Shown here piece after piece: positions 1 through 11,553 of a stretch of DNA of 64,000 nt. Under the pieces are notes generated by a model. That model had not been told where the DNA came from, ran no database searches, and worked only from the letters and a program-made list of their open reading frames with translations. Numbering within the stretch: the first letter of the stretch is position 1; every line of letters begins with the position of its first letter. This stretch comes from Pseudomonas putida. GTDB lineage: Bacteria > Pseudomonadota > Gammaproteobacteria > Pseudomonadales > Pseudomonadaceae. Position numbers and translations under genes: made by a program. The DNA lies in the NCBI RefSeq assembly GCF_002025705.1, contig NZ_CP018846.1:487501-551500 (forward strand), read 5' to 3'.

Positions 1-1776
<1,776 letters not shown>

Positions 1777-1913
1777 ATAACACCCAAGCAATTTGAGCGT
1801 AAGCGCCAAATTGTGGTGGTGAAGATGATACGAACCGAAAGTTCGCAACGAACCACAACATCACATATCCGGATTCGCTGGGCTGTCCATCTGGACATTC
1901 TGGCTACAGAATT

Positions 1914-2031
1914 TCTTGACGACCATAGAGCATTGGAACCACCTGATCCCATCCCGAACTCAGCAGTGAAACGATGCATCGCCGATGGTAGTGTGGGGTT
2001 TCCCCATGTGAGAGTAGGTCATCGTCAAGAT
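1914..2031 (+). rRNA. 5S ribosomal RNA
   Basis: About 118 bases. The ends TCTTGACGAC and GTCATCGTCAAGA pair to form helix I. The internal CCGAACTCAG and CGCCGATGGTAGTGTGGGGT segments are typical of gammaproteobacterial 5S rRNA. It follows the 23S gene and precedes the rrn terminator. Ends are accurate to 1-3 bases. Confidence 0.97.
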
Positions 2032-2040
2032 TCATTTCGC

Positions 2041-2080
2041 AAAACCCCTATCTGCGCATGCAGGTAGGGGTTTTGTCTTT
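2041..2080 (+). terminator. rrn operon intrinsic terminator
   Basis: A 14-bp stem (2041-2054 with 2061-2074; one G-U pair) with a 6-base loop is followed by a T-rich run (TTTTGTCTTTT). It lies 10 bases after the 5S gene, as expected for the end of an rRNA operon. Confidence 0.93.
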
Positions 2081-2154
2081 TCTGGCTTTTACTTGGGCCA
2101 GTACCGGCAGCCAGCCGTGATATCGTTCCCCATTCTTCTTTCAGGGACTTTTCC

Positions 2155-5100
2155 ATGCCCAACACCACCTCACTGCAGCCTGGTTTCATGATCGTCCACG
2201 GCAACCGCCTGGACGACCTGCGCAGCCTGGTGGTGAGTTGGATGCGCCGCTACCCGCTGGCACCGCTGGAAAACGAAATCGCCTTGGTACAGAGCAATGG
2301 CATTGCCCAATGGCTCAAGCTTGCCCTCGCCGAAGACCCACAAGACGATGACATGGGCGGCTGCGGTATTGCTGCCGCCATCGATGTGCAACTGCCCGGC
2401 AGCTTCATGTGGCAGTTGTATCGCAAGGTGCTCGGGCGCGACGAGATCCCCGAAGTATCCCTGCTCGACAAGGCACCGCTGACCTGGCGCCTGATGCGCC
2501 TGCTGCCTGCACTGATCGAGCGCCCGCATTTCGAACCGCTGCGTCGTTTCCTCACGGATGACAGTGACCTGCGCAAGCGCTATCAGTTGGCCGAGCGCCT
2601 GGCCGACCTGTTCGACCAATACCAGGTCTACCGCGCCGACTGGCTCAAGGATTGGGCAGCCGGCGAGCACATCCTCAATACCGCCCGTAGTGAACGCAAG
2701 CCTCTCGCCCCCGGCAACCGCTGGCAGGCCGAACTTTGGCGTGCATTGCTCGAGGATGTCGGTGAGCAAGGCATGGCGCAAAGCCGAGCAGGGGTACACC
2801 AGCGCTTCATTGAGCGCATCAACAGCCAGGACGCAGCACCACAAGGGCTGCCTTCGCGGGTGATCGTGTTCGGTATCTCTTCTCTGCCCGCCCAGGCTTT
2901 GGAGGCATTAGCAGGCTTGGCCCGCTTCAGTCAGGTGCTGCTCTGCGTTCACAACCCTTGCCGCCACCATTGGGCCGACATCGTTGCCGACAAGGACCTG
3001 CTACGCCACCAGTACAAGCGCCAGCAGCGCAAGCAGGGCATGCCCCAGCAACTGGACGACGAGTCGCTGCATCAGCACGCTCACCCGTTGCTGGCTGCCT
3101 GGGGCAAGCAAGGCCGCGATTACATCAACCTGCTGGACAGCTACGACGACCCCGGCAGCTATCAAGGCGTATTCAGCGACGGGCGCATCGACCTGTTCAG
3201 CGAAGGCCAGCCCACTACGCTGCTGAACCAGCTGCAGGACGATATCCTCGAACTGCGTCCACTGGCAGAAACCCGCGAATGCTGGCCTGAGGTCGACCTG
3301 ACCAAGGATCGCTCCGTGCGCTTTCACGTGGCGCACAGCCCGCAGCGCGAAGTGGAGATCTTGCACGACCAGTTACTGGCTCGCTTCAGCGCCGACCCCA
3401 CGCTGCGCCCGCGCGACGTAATCGTCATGCTCCCGGCGATCGACACCTACGCCCCGCATATCCGTGCAGTGTTCGGCCAATTGCAGCGCAACGACCCGCG
3501 CTTCATTCCGTTCACCCTGACCGATCAGGGCCAGCGTGGTCGCGACCCCCTGCTGATTGCCCTAGAACATCTGCTCAAGCTGCCAGACAGCCGCTTCGCC
3601 GTCAGCGAAGTGCTCGATCTGCTCGACGTCCCGGCAGTACGCGCGCGTTTCGGCATCCGTGAAAGCGACCTGCCCACCCTGCATCGCTGGATCGAAGGTG
3701 CAGGCATTCGCTGGGGTCTGAACGCCGATCAGCGCGCCACCCTCGGGTTGCCCCAGGGCCTGGAGCAGAACAGTTGGCGCTTCGGTCTGCGACGCATGCT
3801 GCTGGGTTACGCGGTGGGTGTGGGAGAGGGCTGCGACGGCATTGAACCGTACGACGAAATTGGCGGCCTGGATGCCGCCTTGATCGGCCCGCTGGTCGCG
3901 CTGCTCGATGCCCTTGATGTGGCTAACCAAACTTTGTCCCAACCTGCCACAGCCAGCGAGTGGGGTGACCGCCTCAACGCATTGTTGCAAGTGTTCTTCC
4001 TGGCCGAGGAAGAGCACGATGAATTTCTCTTGATGCAATTGCAGGAGCTGCGCGACAGCTGGCTGGAAGTCTGCGAAACCGTGGGTCTGCAAGATCAGCT
4101 GCCACTCACGGTGATCCGCGAGGCCTGGCTGTCGGGCCTCGACGAAGGCAAGTTGTCTCAGCGTTTTCTCGCCGGCTCGGTGAATTTCTGCACCTTGATG
4201 CCAATGCGGGCAATTCCCTTCCGTGTGGTGTGCCTGCTGGGCATGAACGATGGCGACTATCCGCGCGCGCAGCCGCCGCTGGACTTCGACCTGATGGCCA
4301 GCGATTACCGCCCCGGCGATCGCTCGCGCCGCGAGGACGACCGCTACCTGCTCCTCGAAGCGCTGCTGTCGGCACGTGACCAGCTCTACATCAGCTGGGT
4401 TGGCCGCAGCATCCGTGATAACAGTGAGCGACCGGCCTCGGTATTGATCGGCCAGTTGCGCGATCACCTGGCTGCCGGTTGGCGCCTCAAGGGTGATGCT
4501 GACGGCCAGCAACTGCTGCACGCCTTGACCCAGGAACATCCCCTGCAGCCTTTCAGTACACGCTACTTCCAGAAGGGCAGTGCGCTGTTCAGCTACGCCC
4601 ATGAGTGGCAGTTGCTGCACCAGCAGACCATTGACGAGAAGCAGCCCGGCCTCAACCTGCCTCCGTACGTCAACGAAGAAGCGCTGACGCTGACCCAATT
4701 GCAGGATTTCTTGCGTCACCCAGTCCGGCACTTCTTCAGCCAGCGCTTGAAAGTGTTCTTCGAAGCCCTGGAGGCGCCTACCCCAGACGAAGAACCATTC
4801 GTCCTTGACGCCTTGCAGCGCTACAGCGCCAGCGAAAGCCTGCTGGGCGCAGCCCTGGGCGATCCTGATAACGCCGAACGTGCGCTGCAGGCCCAGGCCC
4901 GCCGCCTGCAAGCTTGCGGCATGCTGCCCCTGGCTGGCTTCGGTGAACTGCTGCAAACCGAGTTGATCCAGCCACTGCCCGATCTGCTGCTACGTCATCG
5001 TCAACTACTGCAGCGCTGGCCAACGGTGGTCGATGGTGCATTGCCGATTCATTTCGAGCATTCCAATCACCGTCTTGAGGGTTGGCTGGGCCGGGTCTAT

Positions 5101-5619
5101 CAGGCCGACGATCAAAGCCTGTTGAGTATCACCGCGGTTCCCAACACCATCAGCGCCGGGCGCAACAACCTCAAGTGGCATCGCTTGATTGCCAGCTGGG
5201 TGATGCACCTGGCCGCGTGCGCCGCTGGCTATCCATTGCACAGTGCGCTGCTGGCCAGCGACGTTACCCTGCTGCTCGGTCCCTTGCCGCAGGATCAGGC
5301 TGGCGAGCAACTGGGTCACCTGCTTGTCGCGCGTCAGGCTGCGATGAATGCACCGCTGCCTGTCGCCGCCAAGACAGCCTTTGCCTGGTTGGCTCAAGAA
5401 GATCCGGACAAGGCCCGGGCCGCCGCTATCCGTGCCTATGAAGGGGATGGCCGCACCAGTTTCGGCGAGCGCAGCGAAAGTGTTGCGCTGGCCCGGCAGT
5501 TCCGCGATTTCGCCGCACTCAGCGCCGACGAGACTTTTGAAGGCTGGTGCGAAACCTTGTACCGCCCCCTGTTCAGCGCTGCCTGGCAGGCCCAGGGTAA
5601 TCCGGAGAGTGAAGCATGA
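2155..5619 (+). CDS. recC: RecBCD enzyme subunit RecC (exodeoxyribonuclease V gamma chain)
   Basis: This 1154-residue protein is close to the usual RecC length (1122 in E. coli). RecC is the scaffold that splits the DNA strands in RecBCD and recognises Chi. Family signatures include the N-terminal stretch starting MIVHGNRLDDL, the central MPMRAIPFRVVCLLGMNDGDYPR region cut here to MRAIPFRVVCLLGMNDG, and a degenerate nuclease-like C-terminus. RecC has lost helicase activity, and no intact Walker A is seen. The stop overlaps the recB start (ATGA), so the genes are probably translationally coupled. The order recC-recB-recD is usual in Pseudomonas. The start is the first ATG after the 5S terminator region; the leader is about 75 bp. 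Confidence 0.96.
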   Translation: MPNTTSLQPGFMIVHGNRLDDLRSLVVSWMRRYPLAPLENEIALVQSNGIAQWLKLALAEDPQDDDMGGCGIAAAIDVQLPGSFMWQLYRKVLGRDEIPEVSLLDKAPLTWRLMRLLPALIERPHFEPLRRFLTDDSDLRKRYQLAERLADLFDQYQVYRADWLKDWAAGEHILNTARSERKPLAPGNRWQAELWRALLEDVGEQGMAQSRAGVHQRFIERINSQDAAPQGLPSRVIVFGISSLPAQALEALAGLARFSQVLLCVHNPCRHHWADIVADKDLLRHQYKRQQRKQGMPQQLDDESLHQHAHPLLAAWGKQGRDYINLLDSYDDPGSYQGVFSDGRIDLFSEGQPTTLLNQLQDDILELRPLAETRECWPEVDLTKDRSVRFHVAHSPQREVEILHDQLLARFSADPTLRPRDVIVMLPAIDTYAPHIRAVFGQLQRNDPRFIPFTLTDQGQRGRDPLLIALEHLLKLPDSRFAVSEVLDLLDVPAVRARFGIRESDLPTLHRWIEGAGIRWGLNADQRATLGLPQGLEQNSWRFGLRRMLLGYAVGVGEGCDGIEPYDEIGGLDAALIGPLVALLDALDVANQTLSQPATASEWGDRLNALLQVFFLAEEEHDEFLLMQLQELRDSWLEVCETVGLQDQLPLTVIREAWLSGLDEGKLSQRFLAGSVNFCTLMPMRAIPFRVVCLLGMNDGDYPRAQPPLDFDLMASDYRPGDRSRREDDRYLLLEALLSARDQLYISWVGRSIRDNSERPASVLIGQLRDHLAAGWRLKGDADGQQLLHALTQEHPLQPFSTRYFQKGSALFSYAHEWQLLHQQTIDEKQPGLNLPPYVNEEALTLTQLQDFLRHPVRHFFSQRLKVFFEALEAPTPDEEPFVLDALQRYSASESLLGAALGDPDNAERALQAQARRLQACGMLPLAGFGELLQTELIQPLPDLLLRHRQLLQRWPTVVDGALPIHFEHSNHRLEGWLGRVYQADDQSLLSITAVPNTISAGRNNLKWHRLIASWVMHLAACAAGYPLHSALLASDVTLLLGPLPQDQAGEQLGHLLVARQAAMNAPLPVAAKTAFAWLAQEDPDKARAAAIRAYEGDGRTSFGERSESVALARQFRDFAALSADETFEGWCETLYRPLFSAAWQAQGNPESEA

Positions 5620-8600
5620 CCCAGGCCCGCCCCCTGGCACTGAGTTTTCCCCTGCATGGCAGCCAGCTGATCGAAGCGAGTGCCGGTACAGGCAAGACGT
5701 TCACTATTTCCGCGCTGTACCTGCGCCTGATCCTCGGCCATGGCGCTGAGCAAGGCTTCGGTCGCGAACTGCTGCCGCCGCAGATTCTCGTGGTGACCTT
5801 TACCGATGCCGCCACCAAAGAGCTGCGCGAGCGTATCCGCGCCCGCCTGGCCGAGGCAGCGCGCTTCTTCCGCGGCGAGCTGGAAGGCGGCGACCCATTG
5901 CTGCACCAACTGCGCGACGATTATGCCGAAGCACACTGGCCACGCTGCGCCAATCGCCTGGAAATCGCTGTGCAGTGGATGGACGAAGCGGCAGTGTCGA
6001 CCATCCATGGCTGGTGCCAGCGCATGCTCCGTGAACATGCTTTCGACAGTGGCAGTCTATTTACCCAAAGCCTGGAAACCGACCACAGCGACCTGCTCGG
6101 CCAAGTCATGCGCGATTACTGGCGGCGCTTTTGCTATGGCATGCACGGCGAAGCGCTGAGCTGGGTGCGCAGCCATTGGGTCAGCCCCGATGCTCTGTTG
6201 CCGCGCATCCGCCCGCTGTTCGGCCGCGTGCGTGCGCAACAGGACGAAACGGAACCACAAGCGTTGATTGATGGTGCGCTGCAACAGCGGGGCGAGCAGT
6301 TGCGCCAACTCAAGGCACCGTGGGCGCAATGGGCGGATGAGCTGCAGCAGCTCTGCCGCGACGCGGTGGCGGCAAAGCAGGCGGATGGCCGCAAACTGCA
6401 AGCGCGCTACTTCGAGCCTTGGTTTGAAAAACTGCGCACTTGGGCCGGTGATGAGCAGGAGGTGGAGCTCGATCTGGGAACCGGCTTTACCCGCCTGACG
6501 CCGGCGGGGATGGCCGAAGCCTGGAAAGCTGGCGAGCCCCCCGACCACCCGGCCTTGCATGCCATGCAGAACCTGCAGCAACAGTTGCAGGCTCTGGCCA
6601 GCCCGGATGCCCGCTTGCTCGAACATGCCGCCGCCTGGGTGGCGGCGCGTTTCGAAGTGGAAAAACGCCGCCGGGCCGAAATGGGCTTCGACGACATGCT
6701 GTTGCGTCTGCAACATGCACTGGGCACCGAGTCGGGTGAACGCCTGGCCGCGCTGATCCGCGAGCAGTTCCCGGTGGCATTGATTGACGAATTTCAGGAC
6801 ACCGACCCGGTCCAGTACGGCATCTTCGAAAGCATCTATCGCATCAGCGAGAACAATGCGCAAACCGGCCTGTTCATGATCGGCGACCCCAAGCAGGCGA
6901 TCTATGCCTTCCGTGGCGCCGACATCTATACCTACCTGTCGGCCCGACGCGCTACCGCTGGCCGCCTGCATAGCCTGGACACCAACTACCGCTCCAGCCA
7001 GGCGATGGTCGCGGCGGTCAACCGGGTGTTCCTGCAGGCCGAGGCGCGCACGCAGGGCAAGGGTGCCTTCCTGTTCCGCGAAGCTGACGATAACCCGCTG
7101 CCGTTTGTCGAAGTCCGCGCCAAGGGCCGCAGCGAACGCCTGTTGATTGATGGTCAAGCGTGTGCAGCGCTGCAGTGCTGGCAGCTGGAAAGTGACGAGC
7201 CGGTATCCAGCACGCTCTACCGGCAGCAACTGGCCGCCAGCTGTGCGAGCCATATCGTTACCGTGTTGAATGGTGGCCAGCGCGGTGTGACCGGCTTCAG
7301 CGATGACCAGGGCGAGCTGCGCCCGTGCCAGCCTTCGGACATCGCCATCCTGGTGCGTGATGGCCATGAAGCGCAGCTGGTGCGCAGCGAGCTTGCCGCC
7401 CGCGACGTGCGCAGCGTGTACCTCTCCGACAAGGACTCGGTTTTCGCCGCCCAGGAGGCACATGACTTGCTGGCCTGGCTCAAGGCCTGCGCCGAGCCGG
7501 ACTCCGAGCGCTTGCTCAAGGCCGCGCTGGCCAGCCTGACCTTGGAGCTGTCGCTGGCTCAACTTGATCAGCTGAACCAGGACGAGCGGGTGTGGGAAGG
7601 CTGGGTCATGCGTTTTCGTCGCTACCGCGAAATCTGGCAGCGCCAGGGCGTGCTGCCTATGCTGCGGCACCTGTTGCACGACTTCGGTCTTCCGCGCACG
7701 CTGATCGGCCGCACTGACGGCGAGCGTGTGCTGACCAACCTGCTGCACCTGGCCGAACTGCTGCAGCAGGCAGCTGCTGAGCTGGACGGTGAGCAGGCGC
7801 TTATCCGTCACCTGGCCGAGCACCTGGCCAATTCCGGCCAAGCGGGGGAGGAGCAGATTCTGCGCCTGGAAAGCGACGAGCAGCTGGTCAAGGTGGTGAC
7901 GATCCACAAGTCCAAGGGCCTGGAATACCCCTTGGTCTACCTGCCGTTCATCTGCACCAGCAAGCCCGTGGACGGCAGCCGCCTGCCGTTGGCCTGGCAC
8001 GACAGCCTGGGCAATGTGCAACTGACGCTGACGCCCGATGCAGAGCAGATCGCCCTGGCCGACGAAGAGCGCCTGGCTGAAGACCTGCGCCTGCTCTATG
8101 TGGCCCTGACGCGTGCCCAGCATGCCTGCTGGCTGGGCGTCGCCGACCTCAAGCGCGGCAACCAGAAAAGCTCGCAGCTGCACCGCTCGGCGCTCGGCTA
8201 CCTGCTGGGTGGCGGCCTGGCATTGCCTGGCTCGGAGCACCTCAACGCGTGGCTGCAGAGCTTGCTGGCAGGTAGCGTGGATATTGCCTGCCCGCCGCTG
8301 CCAGAGGCCAGCGATGAGCATTATCGTGCGTCCCAGGCCGAGCGCGAGTTGTTACCAGCACGCAAGCCACGCCGGGCCGCCGCCGAACATTGGTGGATCG
8401 CGTCCTACAGTGCCTTGCGCGTAGGCGAGCAGACCCTTGGCGCCGACAGCTCACAAGCCCAGCAACTGCTCGATGACGAAGTTGCCGATACTCAGCTGAT
8501 CCGTGAAGCGCCCGCCGACGGTGGCGATATCCATCGCTTCCCCCGCGGCCCAAACCCGGGCACCTTCCTCCATGGGCTGCTGGAGTGGGCCGGTCGCGAA

Positions 8601-9287
8601 GGCTTTGGCGAAGTTGCCGGCAACGCCAGGCTCATCGAGCGTACCGTTGGCCAGCGTTGCAACCGCCGCGACTGGACCGGCTGGATTCCCGCACTCAGCC
8701 AGTGGTTGCAGTGCCTGCTCAACGAGCCATTGCCGGTCGGCACTGCACAACTGAGACTCGCACAGTTGCAGCGTTACCAGATCGAAATGGAGTTCTGGTT
8801 CGCCAGCCACAACGTCGACGCCGAGCAGCTAGACCGTCTGGTGGCCCGGCATACCCACCCGGGCAGCGCACGCCCGGCCGCGCAACCGACACTGCTCAAT
8901 GGCATGTTCAAAGGTTTCATCGACCTTGCCTACGAGCTTGACGGGCGCTATTACGTGGCGGACTACAAGTCCAACTGGCTCGGCCCGGACATCCAGGCCT
9001 ACGACACCCAGGCCATGGAAAAGGCCATCCTCGAACACCGCTACGACTTGCAGTACGTGCTTTACCTGCTGGCACTGCATCGCCAGCTGCGCGCACGGCT
9101 GCCTGATTACGATTACGACCGCCATGTTGGCGGCGCCCTGTTCATCTTCCTGCGCGGTGCCAGCAGCAGTGGCCACGGTGTGTATTTCGCCAAGCCACCA
9201 CGCGAGCTGATCGAGGCCCTCGATGCGCTGTTCCGTGGCGTGCACGCGCCCCAGCAGCAGGACCTGTTTGCCGGAGTTGCGCCATGA
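5616..9287 (+). CDS. recB: RecBCD enzyme subunit RecB (3'-5' helicase and nuclease)
   Basis: This 1223-residue protein (E. coli 1180) is the motor and nuclease of RecBCD, which processes double-strand breaks and loads RecA. The Walker A motif EASAGTGKT is at residues 20-28. The UvrD-type motif II reads LIDEFQDTDP (around 390), with GDPKQAIYAFRGAD following and the late helicase motif VTIHKSKGLEYP around 765. The C-terminal nuclease domain keeps FKGFIDL and VADYKSN, which supply the metal-binding Asp and catalytic Lys. It overlaps recC and recD by 4 bp each. Length and motifs show an intact gene. Confidence 0.97.
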   Translation: MTQARPLALSFPLHGSQLIEASAGTGKTFTISALYLRLILGHGAEQGFGRELLPPQILVVTFTDAATKELRERIRARLAEAARFFRGELEGGDPLLHQLRDDYAEAHWPRCANRLEIAVQWMDEAAVSTIHGWCQRMLREHAFDSGSLFTQSLETDHSDLLGQVMRDYWRRFCYGMHGEALSWVRSHWVSPDALLPRIRPLFGRVRAQQDETEPQALIDGALQQRGEQLRQLKAPWAQWADELQQLCRDAVAAKQADGRKLQARYFEPWFEKLRTWAGDEQEVELDLGTGFTRLTPAGMAEAWKAGEPPDHPALHAMQNLQQQLQALASPDARLLEHAAAWVAARFEVEKRRRAEMGFDDMLLRLQHALGTESGERLAALIREQFPVALIDEFQDTDPVQYGIFESIYRISENNAQTGLFMIGDPKQAIYAFRGADIYTYLSARRATAGRLHSLDTNYRSSQAMVAAVNRVFLQAEARTQGKGAFLFREADDNPLPFVEVRAKGRSERLLIDGQACAALQCWQLESDEPVSSTLYRQQLAASCASHIVTVLNGGQRGVTGFSDDQGELRPCQPSDIAILVRDGHEAQLVRSELAARDVRSVYLSDKDSVFAAQEAHDLLAWLKACAEPDSERLLKAALASLTLELSLAQLDQLNQDERVWEGWVMRFRRYREIWQRQGVLPMLRHLLHDFGLPRTLIGRTDGERVLTNLLHLAELLQQAAAELDGEQALIRHLAEHLANSGQAGEEQILRLESDEQLVKVVTIHKSKGLEYPLVYLPFICTSKPVDGSRLPLAWHDSLGNVQLTLTPDAEQIALADEERLAEDLRLLYVALTRAQHACWLGVADLKRGNQKSSQLHRSALGYLLGGGLALPGSEHLNAWLQSLLAGSVDIACPPLPEASDEHYRASQAERELLPARKPRRAAAEHWWIASYSALRVGEQTLGADSSQAQQLLDDEVADTQLIREAPADGGDIHRFPRGPNPGTFLHGLLEWAGREGFGEVAGNARLIERTVGQRCNRRDWTGWIPALSQWLQCLLNEPLPVGTAQLRLAQLQRYQIEMEFWFASHNVDAEQLDRLVARHTHPGSARPAAQPTLLNGMFKGFIDLAYELDGRYYVADYKSNWLGPDIQAYDTQAMEKAILEHRYDLQYVLYLLALHRQLRARLPDYDYDRHVGGALFIFLRGASSSGHGVYFAKPPRELIEALDALFRGVHAPQQQDLFAGVAP

Positions 9288-11353
9288 GCCGAACCCTCGA
9301 CGATCTCTTGCCAACGCCACTGCACGCTGAGCATCTGTTGGCCCTGGCCCCTCAGCACAACAGTGCAGACCTGCTGCAATTGCTCGATCGCTGGGTGGAA
9401 CGTGGCTGGCTGCGCGCGCTCGACCGGGCGTTCGTCAGCTTTCTTGAAGAGCGTACCCCCGGCAGTGACCCGTTGCTCTTGCTGGCGGCAGCACTGGCCA
9501 GCCATCAGCTGGGCCACGGGCATGTCTGCCTAGACCTGCAACAGACCCTCGCCGAGCCTGATTTCGCGCTGTCGCTGCCGCCGGAAGGCGATGCCCTGAC
9601 CGGCCCGTTGCTGTTGCCCTCGCAACTGCTGGCCAACCTCGGCTTGCCAACCTGGCTGCAACGCATTGCCGCCAGCCCGTTGGTGGCGGCCGGCGATACG
9701 CCAAGCCAGCACTCGCGGCCGCTGGTGCTCAGTGGCCAGCGCCTGTACCTGCGCCGCTACTGGAGCTACGAACGCCAGATTGACCAGACCCTGCGCCAGC
9801 GCCTGAACCAGGGCGAGGCTGCCCCGGCCGACTTGTCTGCGCGCCTGGCACAGCTGTTCGACGAAGGCGCCCTGGTGGGCCAGGTGGACTGGCAGAAACT
9901 GGCCTGTGCCCTGGCTACCCGTGCGGGTTTCAGCATCATCACTGGCGGCCCCGGTACCGGCAAGACCACCACTGTAGTGCGCTTGCTGGCGCTGTTGCAG
10001 GCGCCTGCGGTGGAGCAGGGCAGGCCGTTGCGCATACGCCTGGCTGCGCCGACCGGCAAGGCGGCTGCGCGTCTGACCGAGTCGATCGGCCAGCAGGTTG
10101 AACGGTTGCAGGTGAGCGCCGAAGTGCGCGCGCAGATCCCCACCGACGTCAGCACCGTGCACCGCCTGCTCGGCAGCCGCCCAGGCTCGCGGCACTTCCG
10201 TCACCACGCTGGCAACCCGCTGCCGCTGGATGTGCTGGTGGTCGACGAAGCGTCGATGATCGACCTGGAGATGATGGCCAACCTGCTCGACGCATTGCCG
10301 CCCAAGGCGCGCTTGATTCTGCTTGGCGACAAGGACCAGCTGGCTTCGGTCGAAGCCGGTGCCGTGCTCGGTGACCTGTGTCGGGATGCCGAGGAAGGCT
10401 GCTACTCGCCCGCGACCCAGGCCTGGCTGGAGCAGATCGGTGGTCAGTCACTGGCTGCCAGTGGCCTGAAACCGGGTGATGTGCAACGTAATCCGTTGGC
10501 CCAGCAAGTGGTGATGTTGCGCTTCTCGCGGCGTTTTGGTGAGGGCAGTGGCATTGGCCAGCTCGCGCGCCTGGTCAACCGCCAAGAGGCCCAGGCGGCA
10601 CGTGACCTGCTGAGCATGCCGCCAGCAGACGTATTCGGCCTGGCGCTGCGCAGCGAGCAGGACCGGGCCTTCGACCGCCTGATTCTCGACGGCCTCAACC
10701 GCGGCAACGAAGGGCCACAGGGGTATCGCAGCTACCTGCGTGCCATTGGCCGCTATCGCCCGGCACCGGGCAGTGCTTTCGATGATCCGCGCTGGGAGCA
10801 GTGGGCCGGCAAAGTGCTGCACAGTTTTGAAGACTTCCAGCTGCTGTGCGCCGTGCGCAAGGGGGCTTGGGGCGTTGAAGGCCTCAACGAGCGGGTTGCG
10901 CGGGTGCTGCACAACGCCGGCCTGATCGACAGCCAGCAGCCGTGGTATGAAGGCCGCCCGGTGCTGGTGACGCGTAACGACTACGGCTTGGGGTTGATGA
11001 ACGGTGACATCGGCATCGCCCTGCGCCTGCCGGACGAACATGGTGAAGCACTGCTGCGTGTGGCCTTCCCGCGCAACGATGGCAGTGGAGGCGTGCGCTT
11101 CGTCCTGCCCAGTCGCCTCAACGAGGTGGAAACCGTTTACGCCATGACCGTGCACAAGTCCCAGGGCTCCGAATTCAGCCACACCGCGCTGGTGCTGCCG
11201 GATGCACTCAACCCGGTGTTGACCAAGGAGCTGGTGTATACCGGCATCACCCGGGCCAAGCATTGCTTCAGCCTGATCGAGCCGCGTCAGGGTATTTTCG
11301 AGGAAGCGGTGTTGCGTAAGGTACGGCGTGTTTCCGGGCTGATGCTCTTGTAG
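9284..11353 (+). CDS. recD: RecBCD enzyme subunit RecD (5'-3' helicase)
   Basis: This 689-residue protein is longer than E. coli RecD (608), but such lengths occur in Pseudomonas. It is the 5'-3' helicase of RecBCD. The Walker A motif GGPGTGKTTT is near residues 225-234 and motif II reads VVDEASMIDLEMM. The LGDKDQLASVEAGAVLGDL block and the C-terminal TVHKSQGSEF and VYTGITRAK motifs follow. It overlaps recB by 4 bp. The TAG stop lies inside the first bases of a REP element (GTAGGAGCGG), so the repeat sets the end of the protein. No other gene follows in the operon before the repeat. Confidence 0.96.
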   Translation: MSRTLDDLLPTPLHAEHLLALAPQHNSADLLQLLDRWVERGWLRALDRAFVSFLEERTPGSDPLLLLAAALASHQLGHGHVCLDLQQTLAEPDFALSLPPEGDALTGPLLLPSQLLANLGLPTWLQRIAASPLVAAGDTPSQHSRPLVLSGQRLYLRRYWSYERQIDQTLRQRLNQGEAAPADLSARLAQLFDEGALVGQVDWQKLACALATRAGFSIITGGPGTGKTTTVVRLLALLQAPAVEQGRPLRIRLAAPTGKAAARLTESIGQQVERLQVSAEVRAQIPTDVSTVHRLLGSRPGSRHFRHHAGNPLPLDVLVVDEASMIDLEMMANLLDALPPKARLILLGDKDQLASVEAGAVLGDLCRDAEEGCYSPATQAWLEQIGGQSLAASGLKPGDVQRNPLAQQVVMLRFSRRFGEGSGIGQLARLVNRQEAQAARDLLSMPPADVFGLALRSEQDRAFDRLILDGLNRGNEGPQGYRSYLRAIGRYRPAPGSAFDDPRWEQWAGKVLHSFEDFQLLCAVRKGAWGVEGLNERVARVLHNAGLIDSQQPWYEGRPVLVTRNDYGLGLMNGDIGIALRLPDEHGEALLRVAFPRNDGSGGVRFVLPSRLNEVETVYAMTVHKSQGSEFSHTALVLPDALNPVLTKELVYTGITRAKHCFSLIEPRQGIFEEAVLRKVRRVSGLMLL

Positions 11354-11493
11354 GAGCGGCCTTGCCGGGGCGCCGGACCGGTCGGAAAGGGCCGCAACGT
11401 GGCCCCGGCAGTTCCGGCCGCGAAGCTGAAACGCTGGGGCCGCTTCGCAGCCCTTTCCGACCGGTCCGGCGCCCCGGCGAGGCCGCTCCTACA
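11350..11493. repeat. Paired inverted REP (REPIN) after recD
   Basis: Two inverted copies of a roughly 46-bp REP, at about 11350-11395 and 11448-11493, share TGTAGGAGCGGCCT, GCCGGGGCGCCGGACCGGTCGG and AAAGGG, with one difference in the outer part. The centre also pairs in part. The same REP type occurs at 27876-27975 and in half of 32568-32684. It fills most of the 200-bp gap between recD and yfiR and could act as a transcript-end stabiliser. Confidence 0.9.
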
Positions 11494-11541
11494 GATAGCC
11501 AGCGTTGTGCTATCGTTGCGCCGACTTCAGACAGGATTTGA

Positions 11542-11551
11542 GAGAATTCTC
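11542..11551 (+). promoter_or_regulatory. Palindrome over the yfiR ribosome-binding region
   Basis: The 10-bp perfect palindrome GAGAATTCTC ends 2 bases before the yfiR ATG and covers the only GAG-rich stretch that could serve as a Shine-Dalgarno site. It could be an operator or a translation-limiting hairpin. No known regulator is assigned. Confidence 0.35.
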
Positions 11552-11553
11552 AC

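Noticed and set aside
1777..1913. tRNA in the 23S-5S spacer.
   Set aside because: No cloverleaf or T-loop sequence is present.
6057..8321. A 754-codon frame antisense to recB.
   Set aside because: The sense strand encodes a complete RecB with all motifs. The antisense protein is Gln/Arg/Ala-rich and matches no family.
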